From Dipteris shenzhenensis (lineage: Eukaryota; Polypodiophyta; Polypodiopsida; Gleicheniales), in the NCBI GenBank assembly GCA_047967505.1, contig CM106538.1: a stretch of DNA of 64,000 bases; one strand, 5' to 3'. Of this stretch, positions 22,130 through 33,914 are shown piece after piece. The stretch's first letter is position 1. Every line of letters begins with the position of its first letter. The position numbers were made by a program, and so were the translations under genes. The notes under the pieces are model-generated. The model saw only the letters and a list, made by a program, of their open reading frames with translations. It did not search any database and was not told where the DNA came from.

Positions 22130-24140
22130 CGATATGAGAATCTAGTCCAAAGCATTGCCATTCAAAGGCAAGTTTTGATCACTTGAAGGAATATAATTAC
22201 TGTTTAGTAGTTATCAATGGACTGAATGAAGGATATGAGAATCTAGTCCAGAGTATTGCCATTCAAAGGCAAGTTCCATTACTTGAACAAATATAATCGA
22301 TGTTATTTGGTGAGGAACTCTAGATCCAGGCCATTCAAGCACAGAAACGTCATTCCTATGAGTAAGCATTCGCAGCCTCAAACAGAGGTAGAGGTGGATG
22401 GAGAGCATCTCAAAGAAGTGGACATCAAAATGAAAATCCCCATCATCATCATCAATAACAATAATAACAATATCAACGTCAACATCAACATCAGCATGAA
22501 CATCATCATCTCAGCATCAACATCCAAGAGAAAATCATTTTGATAGAGGAAAATTTCAAGGAAGAGGAAATCTTCCATCAACATATCAAATATAAAGTGC
22601 AACTATTATCACAAATTTGGACATTACAAAATAGATTGCTACAAGGATCGGTATGACCAAGGAGATTACTCCAACAACAACAAAGGGAGTTTTTGCGGGG
22701 AATGGAATCATCAAGGTGGACATCAAAGCTATAATCATTATGCCAATGAACGTGACACAATGTATCTTATAGTTAAGGGTATGAAAAACATGGATAGTGA
22801 TTCCTCGGTAGAACATTCCATTATCATGTTGACATGATCATTGTATATGGAAAGTCGTGCATCATCTCATATAACAAGACATCACAAATGGTTATAGGAA
22901 TTAAACTATTGGAAGGTTGCAAGGATGTTATTAACACTATAGACAACACACCAAACTCAATTTATGAGAGATTTATACTCCATATGAATAATTTTACTAG
23001 CACAAAAGGATCAATGAAAGATGTACATTCTATTCCTAAACTCAGCAAACTCAATTCAAGGGGAAGGCATAGTTCATATGAATAATTTTACCAGCATGAA
23101 AGGATCATGAAATATGTACATTATGTTCCTAAACTCAACAAGAATCTTTTGTCAGTTGGACATTTGACAAAACATAAGTATAGAGTCATCTTTGATGGAG
23201 ATGAATGTACAATTAAAGATAAAAGCCAAAGAACGTCAGCCAGTTCAAAAGTAGTCAAAAGGATACCATCGATGCCACTTTTTGCAATATGGCACAAAAG
23301 CCATGGTCATGCCAACTTTAGAAGCTGATGCAATTGAGAAATTGGGATAAAGCAATTGGCATCCCCTAAACTTTCATTTGGACATTATGTTCCTAAACTC
23401 AACAAGAATCTTTTGTCTGTTGGACATTTGACAAAACATAAGTATAGAGTCATCTTTGATGGAGATGAATACACAATTAAAGATAAAAGCCAAAGAACAT
23501 TAGCCAATTAAAAAAAACGTAGTCAAAGGGATACCATCAATGCCACTTTTTGCAATATGGCAAAAGGGCCATGGTCATGCAAACTTTAGAAGTTGATGCA
23601 ATTGAGAAATTGGGATAGAGCCATTGGCATTCCCTGAACTTTCATTTCTTAGAAAAGTTTGCAAAGCATATTTCTTGAGTAAATAGTCAAGAGCCAGCTT
23701 CAGAAGAAGCACCTCTCGAACAAGAGGTAATCTTGATTTGATACATTCAATTATGCAAAAACCTGCAACATTAATGGTTTAGTGTACTACTGGACTTTCA
23801 TTGATGAGTACTATATCAATAGATATTGTTAGATCCATGTTCACAAAAGGAGAAATTCAAAGTGTTTTACAGATTTCAGGAATTCAAAGTCATGGTAGAG
23901 AACTAGATAGGCTGAAAGATCAAAGTCCTCAGATCAGATAGAGGAGGTGAATACATGTCTTTTGCATTCACGAACTTTTGTTACAAAGGCAATTCACATG
24001 TGTAGAAACTCCTAACAAAATGATGTTGATGAATGGAAGAACATGACTTAAGCAAATAGTGCTAGGGTACTTCTTGATGAGAAGCATCTTCCAAATCAGT
24101 ATTGGGCAGAATGAATCCACAGTACAAACTACTTACTTAA
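22130..24140 (+). pseudogene. copia remnant (gag zinc knuckle, pre-integrase, integrase), heavily mutated
   Basis: Plus-strand pieces in copia order: gag (LNEGYENLVQSIAIQRQ, 22215-22277), a CAT-rich stretch, a zinc knuckle CNYYHKFGHYKIDC with the second Cys changed to Tyr (about 22599), a VPKLNKNLLSVGHLTKHKYR block typical of the protease-to-integrase region (23125 and again 23389), a MPLFAIWHKSHGHA pre-integrase finger, and an integrase RSDRGGEY motif near 23935. Frames are broken throughout. Internal duplications: about 101 bp (22132/22233), 94 bp (22980/23074) and 264 bp (23118/23382). Confidence 0.7.
23118..23645 (+). repeat. 264-bp tandem duplication within the copia remnant
   Basis: ACATTATGTTCCTAAACTC starts both units (23118 and 23382) and similarity runs to TTTCATTT with small differences. 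Confidence 0.9.
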
Positions 24141-24241
24141 TTGGCTTTTGATTGAGCTGATTCAAGGTGTGATGTCTTATGAGGCATTTACTGGATATAA
24201 GCCATGCATTGGAAATCTTTGTATATTTGGAGGTATAATAT

Positions 24242-25290
24242 ATGCCCACATACATGATGATTATCACAAAAAGTATGCTCATCATCTGTCTCTCAGAATC
24301 CGAATCCTTGCCGGATTTCCTGGATCGCTGGCAATCAACCCTTGATGAAACTGTTAATGCTGGCCTCGCGATCCCTTCCCTTCAGCAAGTGACCATGCTC
24401 ATCTCTGCTCTTCCATCCTTGTGGAGGGCGTTTGTGACCACACAAGCCAGTCTGGTTAACCTTACATTGCCAACTCTCTCGGGCAAAATCCTTCAGGAAG
24501 ATACCATCCGTCGGCAGAATGAATCCATTCAATCCACGCATGGCCCTTCGGCTCTATTCACCCAAAGTCGAAACTTTTGACCACACTGCAAAAACCGTCG
24601 AAATTTCATCTGGAGTATTTCAGCACTCAGCTCGCCGGGCGCCACTCCTACCATTTCCTTTCGGCCCCCCAACCGCACAGACTTCAACCTAGTGGCCTTC
24701 TTGATGTCCTTGATCCGAATACCAGCGTCGTACCTCAAACCCTGGTGGTCAACAAGAAGTCCCTCATGCATTCTGTGCAGAGGCGGAGAGTAGCCCTCAA
24801 ATTTGAAAGGTAGCCTGGAATTTCATTTTGAAGGGCAATTTAAGAGTTATCCTTCTCGTAAGTTACTTTTGAAGGGTGACGTGGCATTTCCTTTGTAATT
24901 TTTTGGAAGGGTGTTGCAGCCTTCAAATTTGAGGGCTGGCGAAGAGGCCTTACCTGCACTCAATTACGGTGTACTGCTGTGGATCTCCCTGAACCGGACT
25001 TTGGATGATGAAGCTTCACTGTGCATGTGGAATCTCGATACTGGGGCGTGGGGCCTCTCGACACATGACATCTCCATTCCCGTCGGGTGTCAAAATCTTT
25101 CGCAAAGGGAGAGCAAAGTTAGGGAGGAGCACCGTAGAGCTATGCATTGGGGGATGGGAGAGAGGGGATTGGCTCAATAAGTTCCACGAGGGTGAGCCTC
25201 TCCCTTCAAGTGAAGGCCATTTGGGTCCAAGCAATTTTGTTGGATCCAAATGGCCATGGTTCGCTCCATTCGCCACTTGAATGCTCAAGT
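24242..25290 (+). pseudogene. second copia remnant (gag and protease)
   Basis: The frame 24242-24580 is a copia gag domain: LSESESLPDFLDRWQSTLDE, then VTMLISALPSLWRAFVTT and LSGKILQEDTIRRQ, ending at TGA. Downstream, about 25020-25100, two overlapping frames together show the copia aspartic protease site (WNLDTGA, then GASRHMTSPFPSG) across a 1-bp shift. No RT is present before 26 kb. It abuts the remnant at 22130-24140 with no visible LTR, so it may be a different element. Confidence 0.65.
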
Positions 25291-27266
25291 GTGGGAACTT
25301 AGGAGATGTCCTTTCCTCAATTCAAATGGGGCTTTCACCCTTGCATGGAAACAGGAGGTAACCTGGAGGTTAGTGATCGATTGTCACCCAAACGAACATC
25401 GGCCAGTCAAGGATCTGCTCTCATTCATTTGCCAATGGACGACATGAAGAGGAACATGAGGGTAAGCCACTGTGGACAACATAAAGAGGAACGTGACTCG
25501 CGAGGGTAAGCCAAAAGATACTTACATCCCAATGATTTCATCGATTCGGGACTAATGCAATTGCCAAGAGATGACTTGTGGGTCAAGTATACAAAGCAAA
25601 TGCCTTGGTATCAGGTGTGTTGATGATGAAACCTATACAAGTTTGGAGAGAAAGCAATGTGGATTGCAATGAATATCAGACACACAAAAGGATGCAAGAG
25701 ATCATCACTCAAAAAATATATTAGCTGAGCAGAGAAGTATGAATAGACTAGTTAAATAACCCAACTTGCAAGAGCTATTACCTAGATGACGCAAGTAAAT
25801 CGAAGATGAAGTAGGACACAGACAGCCTAATCAACCCAAATTGCATACGATGCCAAGGGAAATAGAGTGGAAGGAGCATAAGAAGGCAAAAATAATCAAC
25901 GATGCACCTCAAGAGGAAATCAACAACAAATTGAGATACCAAGCCAATACTTATATTGGGATAGTCCATATCCTATTACAAACATCCGTAGTTGTAGTTG
26001 TGCTCATGCAACAATTAGCCTTTGTGGCTCTCAATCTCACTTTGTTGTTTGTGTAAGGGGTTGGGGGGGGGGGGGGGGGGAGGGACAGGGGGGCATAGTA
26101 CCTCAAGATAGCCAAAAAAAAAAACAAGACAACCATGATGATCTTGTATGTGAACTGTCATTTGAAGAAACATTCTATGAGGAAGTTGGATATTTGTTTT
26201 AACAAACAACCCACAACATAGCAATCTAATGGCGGTGACCATACACTCTTGGGTTTTGGTTTTAACAAACAACCCACTGCATAACAAACAACCCATAATG
26301 ATAGCAGTCTAATGGCGGTGACCATACACCCTTGGGTTTTGACATGCACCTTGTTTTGTGTAAAGCTGTAGTGCAAACCAATGAAATCTAGTTGATATCA
26401 GAGATACATTGGATCTTGCTCATGCCAATACTCTCAGTCTAATGTAGGATCTTTTCCCAATCAATGATTCCTACCCACACCAATCTATCATCCCTCATGA
26501 AATCCAACATGTAGTTGCAGGCGTTCAAATTTGTGTGTCTCAAGTTTCACCCTTGCACTGCTCTCTCTCTCTCTCTCTTCCCCCCCATGTGTTTCCATGA
26601 TGGATGGGTGCAAAATCATTATCTAAAGCACAGAAAAACCATTGTTTAAGCATCCAAACTAATCTAAACAATGAAGCATTTAATAATTACTACCATCCAA
26701 AACAACCACTGTGTAAGCACTCAAGCTAGTCTAAACAATGAAGCATTAAACCAGTACTACTATCCAAAATAAACAATTATACATGCAGTTCCAACATCAT
26801 TAAATTTTACCCACAAAAATATGCAACAAAATGGTCATAATGTAACACATTAACATTGAACATCCACATTGTCATAAAATTACTATCTAAATTCTAAACT
26901 CTAAAACAATAGACATATGACAATGCTATAGACCCAACATACTCTAAACCATTGAGAAAGTTGCTATCAAGGTGACACAATCCAAAATAGAAAACATATA
27001 ACAGCATCACATAACTAAGATGATGTAGATCAGCTTTGCCAATATCACACATTTGGTTGGGAATGTTGTTATTGGGATGACCTGACTAACAAAAGTGAGC
27101 CATCACCTGGAAATAATGACCTCGGTTCTACTCACACCTCTGTGTATGTGTGTGTGAGTCATTAGAAAAACAGGGAGCTTATTTTGGTGCCCTGAGAGAA
27201 ATTCACAATTTCTTTATTTTTATTTCCTCTAAAACAATAAATATGACATAACCGCACGGATGTATA
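25291..27266. other. gene-poor stretch with simple repeats
   Basis: Contains a poly-G run (26057-26081, interrupted by TT near 26062), a ~100-bp tandem pair sharing TCTAATGGCGGTGACCATACA (26222 and 26306), (CT)n at 26561-26579, and a ~75-bp diverged pair sharing TCTAAACAATGAAGCATT (26663 and 26732). No supported coding sequence. Confidence 0.6.
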
Positions 27267-27549
27267 GTGCAAATTTTGGTATTTCTCACATCATTGGCAC
27301 GCCAAGAGTGGGCCAAAACCCTTGAAATGGATTTTTAAATGTTGAAAACAAACCCCCAAAGGCCCAAAAAAGGCTAAAAAGGCCTAGAAAGGCAGTTGTA
27401 CAAATGAAAGCGATTTGACAGGTTGGCCCTGGCCTTTTTGGCCTTTTTTGGGCCTCTGGGGGTCCATTCTCAACATTGAAAAAGTCATTTCGGGGGTTTT
27501 GGCCTGCTCCAGATGCATCGATGATGTAAGAAATACCAAATTCTGTACC
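27267..27549. repeat. long imperfect inverted repeat (foldback), arms ~118 bp, loop ~46 bp
   Basis: Left arm 27267-27384 pairs with right arm 27431-27549. Matching blocks from the outside in: ATTTTGGTATTTCTCACATC/GATGTAAGAAATACCAAA, GGCCAAAACCCTTGAAAT/ATTTCGGGGGTTTTGGCC, AATGTTGA/TCAACATT, AGGCCCAAAAAAGGC/GCCTTTTTTGGGCCT. A near-continuous stem would form. It resembles a MITE or a hairpin small-RNA precursor. Weaker pairing continues ~25 bp outward. Confidence 0.85.
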
Positions 27550-27821
27550 ATATGTTAGGTATAATAAAGGAACTCAAGTATCCTCATTGAATGCAAACTT
27601 GGCGCTATCTCTTCTTTTCTTTTTGAGCTTTTTCCAACGTTACGTTGGCCCTCCTTTGATTGGTGGAGGGCTATTTTCCTTCTGGGAGGCTAAAAGGCCC
27701 CAAAATGAGCTTTGATTTTTTCTAATGGGGTGTGTGTGTGCACACGCGTGCAGCAATTCCAAATGATGAAATCAATCCATCACTCAGCTCATCCCATTTG
27801 TTTGTCTATCAGTCAGTCAAT

Positions 27822-27822
<1 letters not shown>

Positions 27823-27889
<67 letters not shown>
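27823..27889. repeat. (TC)n microsatellite
   Basis: About 33 uninterrupted TC units, preceded by two degenerate CAGT/CAAT units. Confidence 0.95.
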
Positions 27890-27891
<2 letters not shown>

Positions 27892-29554
27892 GTCTCTCTC
27901 ATGCATGTGAGTCAAGGCAAGGCAATTTCGATTGGCAAAAGTGAGGCATTACTTGGACTAACAAACTCAAACCCTGACCAAAACCTAAAAACTCACAAAA
28001 ATTTGGCAAAATCTAGTCAAGACGACAGTAGCAAGGAAATTGCACCTTATGTGGTAATGGCGAGAATGGCTCATTTTATAGAACTATCTACATATATCAT
28101 ACAATATATTGATTTTGGAGATTTGGGAGGGATTTAAAATGGATATTGTTTAATCAGTGGTTTAAAACATTTAAAATGTATTTTTTCGACCTGTGATCAT
28201 TTTAAATTGGTCTAGCAGTGCTTCTTAACTGGGATTGGTTGCAGGGGTTGCCCCATGGTAAATCCATAAACTGTGCGATAAAATGGGGAAAACACCACAC
28301 ATTATTTCTATTTATCACGTAGTATTTTAAATACCACTTGATATTTTCAATTACCATGTGGGATTAAGCCAAATAGCGCTCGGTATTGCTAGTTTACTAC
28401 GAGGTATAATTGACTATATGAAACTTTTGCACCCACATCGTATAGTTTGCATTCTCGGGATTCTAGGACTGCTTAAAGTCTCGATTAAGACAAAAAGGGA
28501 TTCCAAAAAGGATAAACAAAGATTTCATACAAATTTGTAAGTTTTTTAAATCCTTTTAAAAAGTGTCCAGTGTTGGTAGTGGGCTCGCCTAGGCTAGCTT
28601 ATATCTACCCACACTAGAATGCAAATTGCATAAATGCAAAGCTCTTCATTTAAATTTATCATTTGAAATTTGAAAACTTTGTTATTATAAAAATAAGTAA
28701 AAATTTTAATATAGGGGTAGGAAATGTGAAGTTAATTTCATGAAAATATGAAAGCAATCATATTTTTCGTAGGCATAAACTATATAGTTGTTAAAAATAA
28801 TTTAAAAAGTAAAATTTTGTAGTAGTCATAGACTATATAGTACAAAAAACATGTTTTTAGTAGTCATAAACTATATAGTTTTTAAAAATAGTTTAAAAAG
28901 TAAATGTTTTCGTAAGAAAATATCTATGTGCCAGTGGAGGGTCCGCATTTGCTAACCCGTAACTACTCATATACGGATACAAAATATAAATTAGTCTTTG
29001 TGCCAGTTGGGAAGTTCGCTGATGTCAACCTGTAACAACTTGCACATGGATGTAAAAATACTATATTATATTTTATAGTTTATAGTTATTACTAGTAAGA
29101 GAGAAATACTTGGCTTTAAGCAGTTGTGACTTGGTTTTGCTAGCTGCTGATAACAACCCATTGAAAGTCTAGCCGATTGTGTAGCTCACAATTGCTAACT
29201 TGAGCCTTGTATCAACCCAAAAATTACACGCTATAGATTGTTATGGACGATACTTGTTTAGTAAGACAAAACTTTTGTCATATTATAACATACATTCAAT
29301 ATGGTTTATAAGTTGCATGAGATGTGCGATCATGTACCTTCTATAAATATGAAACAATATAGACTTTAAAGTTTTTAATAATAAACTAAACTTATTTTAG
29401 AAGTTGTAAAAAAATATTTAAACATGTAAATTATTTTAAGAGAGAATTGATGATACATGTAGATGTAGAGAAGTGTAATCATAGTAACATTTTAACATAG
29501 CTAGGTGTCCTCTTGACTCTCTAGATTCAAAAAAAGAATGATGATAATTGCATG
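27890..29554. other. AT-rich gene-free stretch with short repeats
   Basis: 28765-28905 holds three copies of a TAGTCATAAACTATATAGTT unit alternating with TTTAAAAAGTAAA. 28929-29050 has a diverged pair sharing TGTGCCAGT and AACC(T)GTAAC. No supported coding sequence. Confidence 0.6.
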
Positions 29555-30795
29555 TGTAAGTATCTCTAGCTACTGCACTAGTGGTGTGAAACACCGACAC
29601 TCGTGTACAGAGCATGATGTTGCAAACGATCATAGTGTAGATAGATGCTTGCTTGGGAGAGAGAAGGATGTGGAAAAAGGCAAGCTACCATCCCATGCCT
29701 ATTTCAATAGGTAGGTTATCACATCTATAATCATCCAATTACATCGGGAGGGGGCAACACAATTGGATGGTTTCTCTCTCTTGAGGTCCATCTCACTTAC
29801 ATGGAATGGATTTAGGGAAATGTCACTCATTAAATGTACACACTAACAAGAAAAGCATAGCTACTTGAAAGTTCTTGAATTGCTAATACATTTTATGAAT
29901 GAGATTGTTAATCTCTTTTACATGGACAATAATCATGGTGGAGAGAGAGGATAGGGTAGGACAACAACAATCCCAGAATGAAGCTCATGGATGAGGGCAA
30001 AATCTTGCAAAACTACAAGATTTTGTTACAATGTTAGATCATCAGAAGTGGAGATGCAACGTTTGCAACCGAGTGTTCACAAGGTCGTCCTTAAGGATGA
30101 TGAAAATTTTGATGGGCGATGAGAAAAAACAAATAACAAGGTGTGAGAGACCTAGTGTCAAATCTATTACTGCCATTCTGTGAGGCATTACCCTTGTAGA
30201 TGTGGATCCCATGGTAGAAAGTAGTATATCATGTGAAGAACCTAAAATTTAGATGAGTGATAGTGGAACATGCATGATGCATCCAATTACAACTATGCCA
30301 ATGTAATGTGACAACGATTTGGAGCATGAGAATTTCAAATCAAATGCTAGTTTCATACATGCCTTGTTTTGTAATACATGTAAAGGCATACGATGTATTA
30401 GGACTTGGTTATGTTGAATCAAATGCCATTTTGTAGATATTTTAGACTGTGTATAATGTGTCAAAATACTTTCAAATCTTAAAAATAGTTGTTGTTTCTT
30501 TATGGTTGAAAGGTAGTCATCGTGTTGCCAAAGAACTACCACATTGATGTAAGTATTGCTAGCTACTACACTAGTGTGTGTGAGATACTAACATTTGTAT
30601 ACAAAGCATGGTGTTGTGAATGATCATAGTGTAGATAGATGCTTACTCGAGAGAGAGGAGGAGATGGGAAAAGGCAACTTTCCATCCCTCACATATTTCC
30701 ATAGGTAGATTACCACAACTATAATCATCCAATTATGTTAGGACGGGGCAAGACAATTTGATGGTTGTTGTTTCTCGAGGTCTACCTCACTGACA
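29555..30795 (+). repeat. pair of ~247-bp direct repeats, possible TRIM-like element
   Basis: Copies at 29555-29801 and 30548-30795 align along their length (shared: TGTAAGTAT, CTAGCTACT, GATCATAGTGTAGATAGATGC, TAATCATCCAATTA, GGTC(C/T)A(T/C)CTCAC). Both begin TGTAAG and end CTTACA/CTGACA, so they have inverted TG...CA ends like LTRs. The ~746-bp interior has no coding domain. A clear PBS, PPT or target duplication is not visible, so an LTR pair is suggested, not shown. Confidence 0.55.
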
Positions 30796-32449
30796 TGATG
30801 TTGTCAGAGTAATGCTGAGATCATATTTTCTTGCCCCAAATCTGCTAGCAGTCCAATGGGTTTCAAACTTCCTGACATGGCTGTCTGGGTCTAGTCCTCT
30901 CTTCCCATCAAATTTTGATGCTTTGACTAATGGGTTATGCATTCTGACAAGTGGTGGAACAAGTGCTCTCCTTTTTGGTTGGGGAGAGGGATTGAAGTTC
31001 AGTTATCTTTAAGCAGCGATGTATAAGACTACACCTAAATGTGTGTCGAGTGTAGTTCATAGGAAAGTTTCAATCGGTGTTGAAGCACTCAACACTCCAA
31101 GCTCATTTGTTGCTTCTTGGATTTTCAAGCTGTGAGATGAATTTTTTGATGAACTTTCTCCACTCGGTATGTAGTTAGGATCCTCAAAGATTCTATCACC
31201 ATCTGGATCTGTTGGACTTTCGGCTTCAGCTTTTGCTCTATTTCTTGTTAAGTATCATGAGCCAACTCGGTTTGGTGACGGTGGGTACTTAGTTTCTTCC
31301 GACATTCGCTAGGAGTGCCTCCATGAAACAGATTAACTATGTCAAAATGTTCTTCACTTGAGTCTGCAACATAGATGCCAATGCTAGTTGCATAGCATAG
31401 TCAGCTTGCAAAAGTAGAAGATTTAGTTAGTGATATTGTCGTCTTTGTCCACCAGTGTTTGATGAAGTTGCTATCTTGATCTTCTTCAGATCTTCTTTAC
31501 TATTGGCTTGGACATTGTTGATTCAAACATTGTTCCACCTTATTTTTGGCTTCTTTCTTGAGGTATTGGCCCAAGATACTCCTTAGCACCTTCATAGCTT
31601 TTTTGGCTTGTCCATTGTGCATTGGGTAAATTATGGTGACATTCTCAAGCTTCTCAGTCTTGATTCTTTTACTAGCTCTATGTCTTTTGTTGTGGTCTTG
31701 CTTTGTCATGCACCTACCTTCCAGCTTTAGTTGTCATCTTTCTAAGCTCGAACATGTAGTAGGATTGCCAAATGTGTTCTTGGTATGCACAATGCAGAAC
31801 ACTTAGTAATATCATGTACAAAAATACATAGGCACTTGAGAACATAAAGTATATTTGGAACAAAATCATAAAGGAAATGACAATGAAAGAACAACTATAC
31901 ACATATTTTGAGAGACAAAAGCTACAACAACTGCTGCATACAAAACTTCTCATTCATTTTTTGTCTTGGAAATCACAAGAACAACCTCCTTTTTTATTAG
32001 CAAGAGACATACAATAGTTCCATTATAGTCGGCCCTGACAACATGATTGTTGGGACAAAATCCAAAGTAGTGGCTTGCTAACTTTCATAACCGAGTACTA
32101 CCCAAGACCAACGTATCACAATATTCTATTCTATATTAGTCGATGACCTAGCAGGGTGGTGAAACTACCCCTCAACAACAATGTCAATTCAAAAGAGAGA
32201 GAATAGCAATCCTAGATTCTTGAGAGAGATCCAAAATTAGGATTCAGAATAGAATTATTTTATCTTGTACAGCCATTGGGCTAGTGACCACAAATCTTGA
32301 ACAAATGAAATGTATGCCATTCATCTTGTAATAATCAAAGGAAACCACCACACTAGTGTAGTCTGTGGTAGTTAATCCTAGAAAACTTATCGTGTGCAAA
32401 CAACCACCACTCTAGTCGCAATCCTAAAATAGTTTGTATAGATGCAATG
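30796..32449. other. no recognisable gene
   Basis: AT-moderate sequence with short open frames (for example 31500-31709 minus) that show no known domain. Confidence 0.5.
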
Positions 32450-32800
32450 GCTAATATGGCCCTTGAGGGGTCCCACACCTCAAGGGCCCATATATCATGT
32501 ATAACCATCGACTACACTAGTGTGCTACCATTGTGCTAGTTGCGATCTTGTATGCGATCCTAAAATTACCACTATGCGGGTATGCAAACCTAAAACTACC
32601 ACCGTGTTTGTATGCAATCCTAAAACAACCACCGTGGTATAGATACAGTTGTTTGGTATGGCCCTTGAGGGGTCCCCTTTAGGAGCAAGGGACATATCGA
32701 CATGTTATTGAACACATACTAGCATGTAGATATGGTCCTTGAGGGATCCCCTTAGGGGGAAAGGGCCATATTGACATGCCACTAGACAAATATGGCATGT
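32450..32800. repeat. three related short palindromic units
   Basis: ATGGCCCTTGAGGGGTCC... followed by CCTCAAGGGCCCAT (32455-32495), a second copy at 32658-32700 and a third at 32731-32775 (ATGGTCCTTGAGGGATCC ... GGGCCAT). Each copy can fold into a hairpin. They lie directly left of the truncated gypsy LTR. Confidence 0.75.
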
Positions 32801-32812
32801 TGATATGGCCTG

Positions 32813-33194
32813 TGATGTGGGGATGAATCCTTATGCCTAATTTTTGATATTACAAAAGCTTATGTACATATTTGAATTTTGGAATATTAGTGGCTTGGCT
32901 AAGTGTATAAACTAAAGTTAGAAAAAGCTTTATTTTTAGAAAAAGCCAGCTATTCTAGAAGGTGGATGGGCTTTTTGTAAAAGGGTGTATGGAGGAAAGC
33001 ACAGGGGCTTTTTGTATGATTCTTGCTCGGAAGCTTTTTGGGAAATATACATAAATACATAGGAGGTAGAGATTGTACCCAGCATACTTGTTCTGTCTCT
33101 TCCGTTTGTGAGTTTTGAGAGTTTGTGCATATTTTCGAAGAGTGGTGTTGTGTTTTTCAAGGATTTGCAGGTTCCATGAGCATTTCCCATCGCA
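32813..33194 (+). repeat. 5' LTR of the chromovirus, left-truncated
   Basis: Aligns with 40008-40417 from TGATG(T/C)GGGGATGAAT to TCGCA. The 3' LTR has a further ~530 bp on its left that is not found here, so the 5' copy has lost its left part, at the junction with the palindromic units of 32450-32800. Confidence 0.75.
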
Positions 33195-33195
33195 G

Positions 33196-33207
33196 TGGTA
33201 TCAGAGC
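33196..33207 (+). other. primer-binding site (initiator-Met tRNA)
   Basis: Exact TGGTATCAGAGC one base after the LTR end. Confidence 0.85.
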
Positions 33208-33914
33208 TAGGTTTCATCGTCCATAGCACGGGAAGCACATGCACCCTGCGTCCTTGAACAAGAAACCGCAGCATGCATCAGATTGTGGACACCACGCACA
33301 AGAGCGCAATGAAGTTCGAAGCAGCAAAAGCGAACAATGTAGAATGATTCGTAGGCAAGAAAACGCACACCCATGCCTTAGCTCCTCCAAGCGTACGACA
33401 AAGGCGGCGGCCAAGGCATAGTCCTTGGCATACCTGGCATTGAAGGCATCGTTGGATGCACGCGAAGAAGCTTTGGGAGATTGCTCTTAAAACTTCCCGA
33501 GAGGTCCCCCATCCCGGTACTGTTCTAGCTCAAGTCCCCTTAACAATTGTTGACTATCCACTAGATCAAGTCACTTTGTTGCTCTATTCTTTGAAGTTCC
33601 TAGTCATAAAGATATCCTTCAAGGAAAAAGTGAAAACAAGGGAGCAACCCAATGGATTTTGGAAGAGGAGAATCTCAAAAGCAAGTGTTCACAAGAGTAG
33701 GATGCAGCCTACAAGTGCTATCGGACATGAGATTTGCTTTGTACCTTGCAACATGGATTCACTTGTTGGAATCGTGTGAATTCGAGAGCCCACAGAGATA
33801 CTATTCGACAAATAGCTACTTTCAAAGCTTGGAAACCGAATTGAGATAAGTCTTGTGTTTGTGTGTATTTCCTTTCATAGTGATTTCTTCTTTGCACCGT
33901 GCACATAATTAACT

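Noticed and set aside
33196-33207. tRNA gene fragment
   Set aside because: Only the 12-bp primer-binding match is present, placed at an LTR edge; no cloverleaf or internal promoter boxes.
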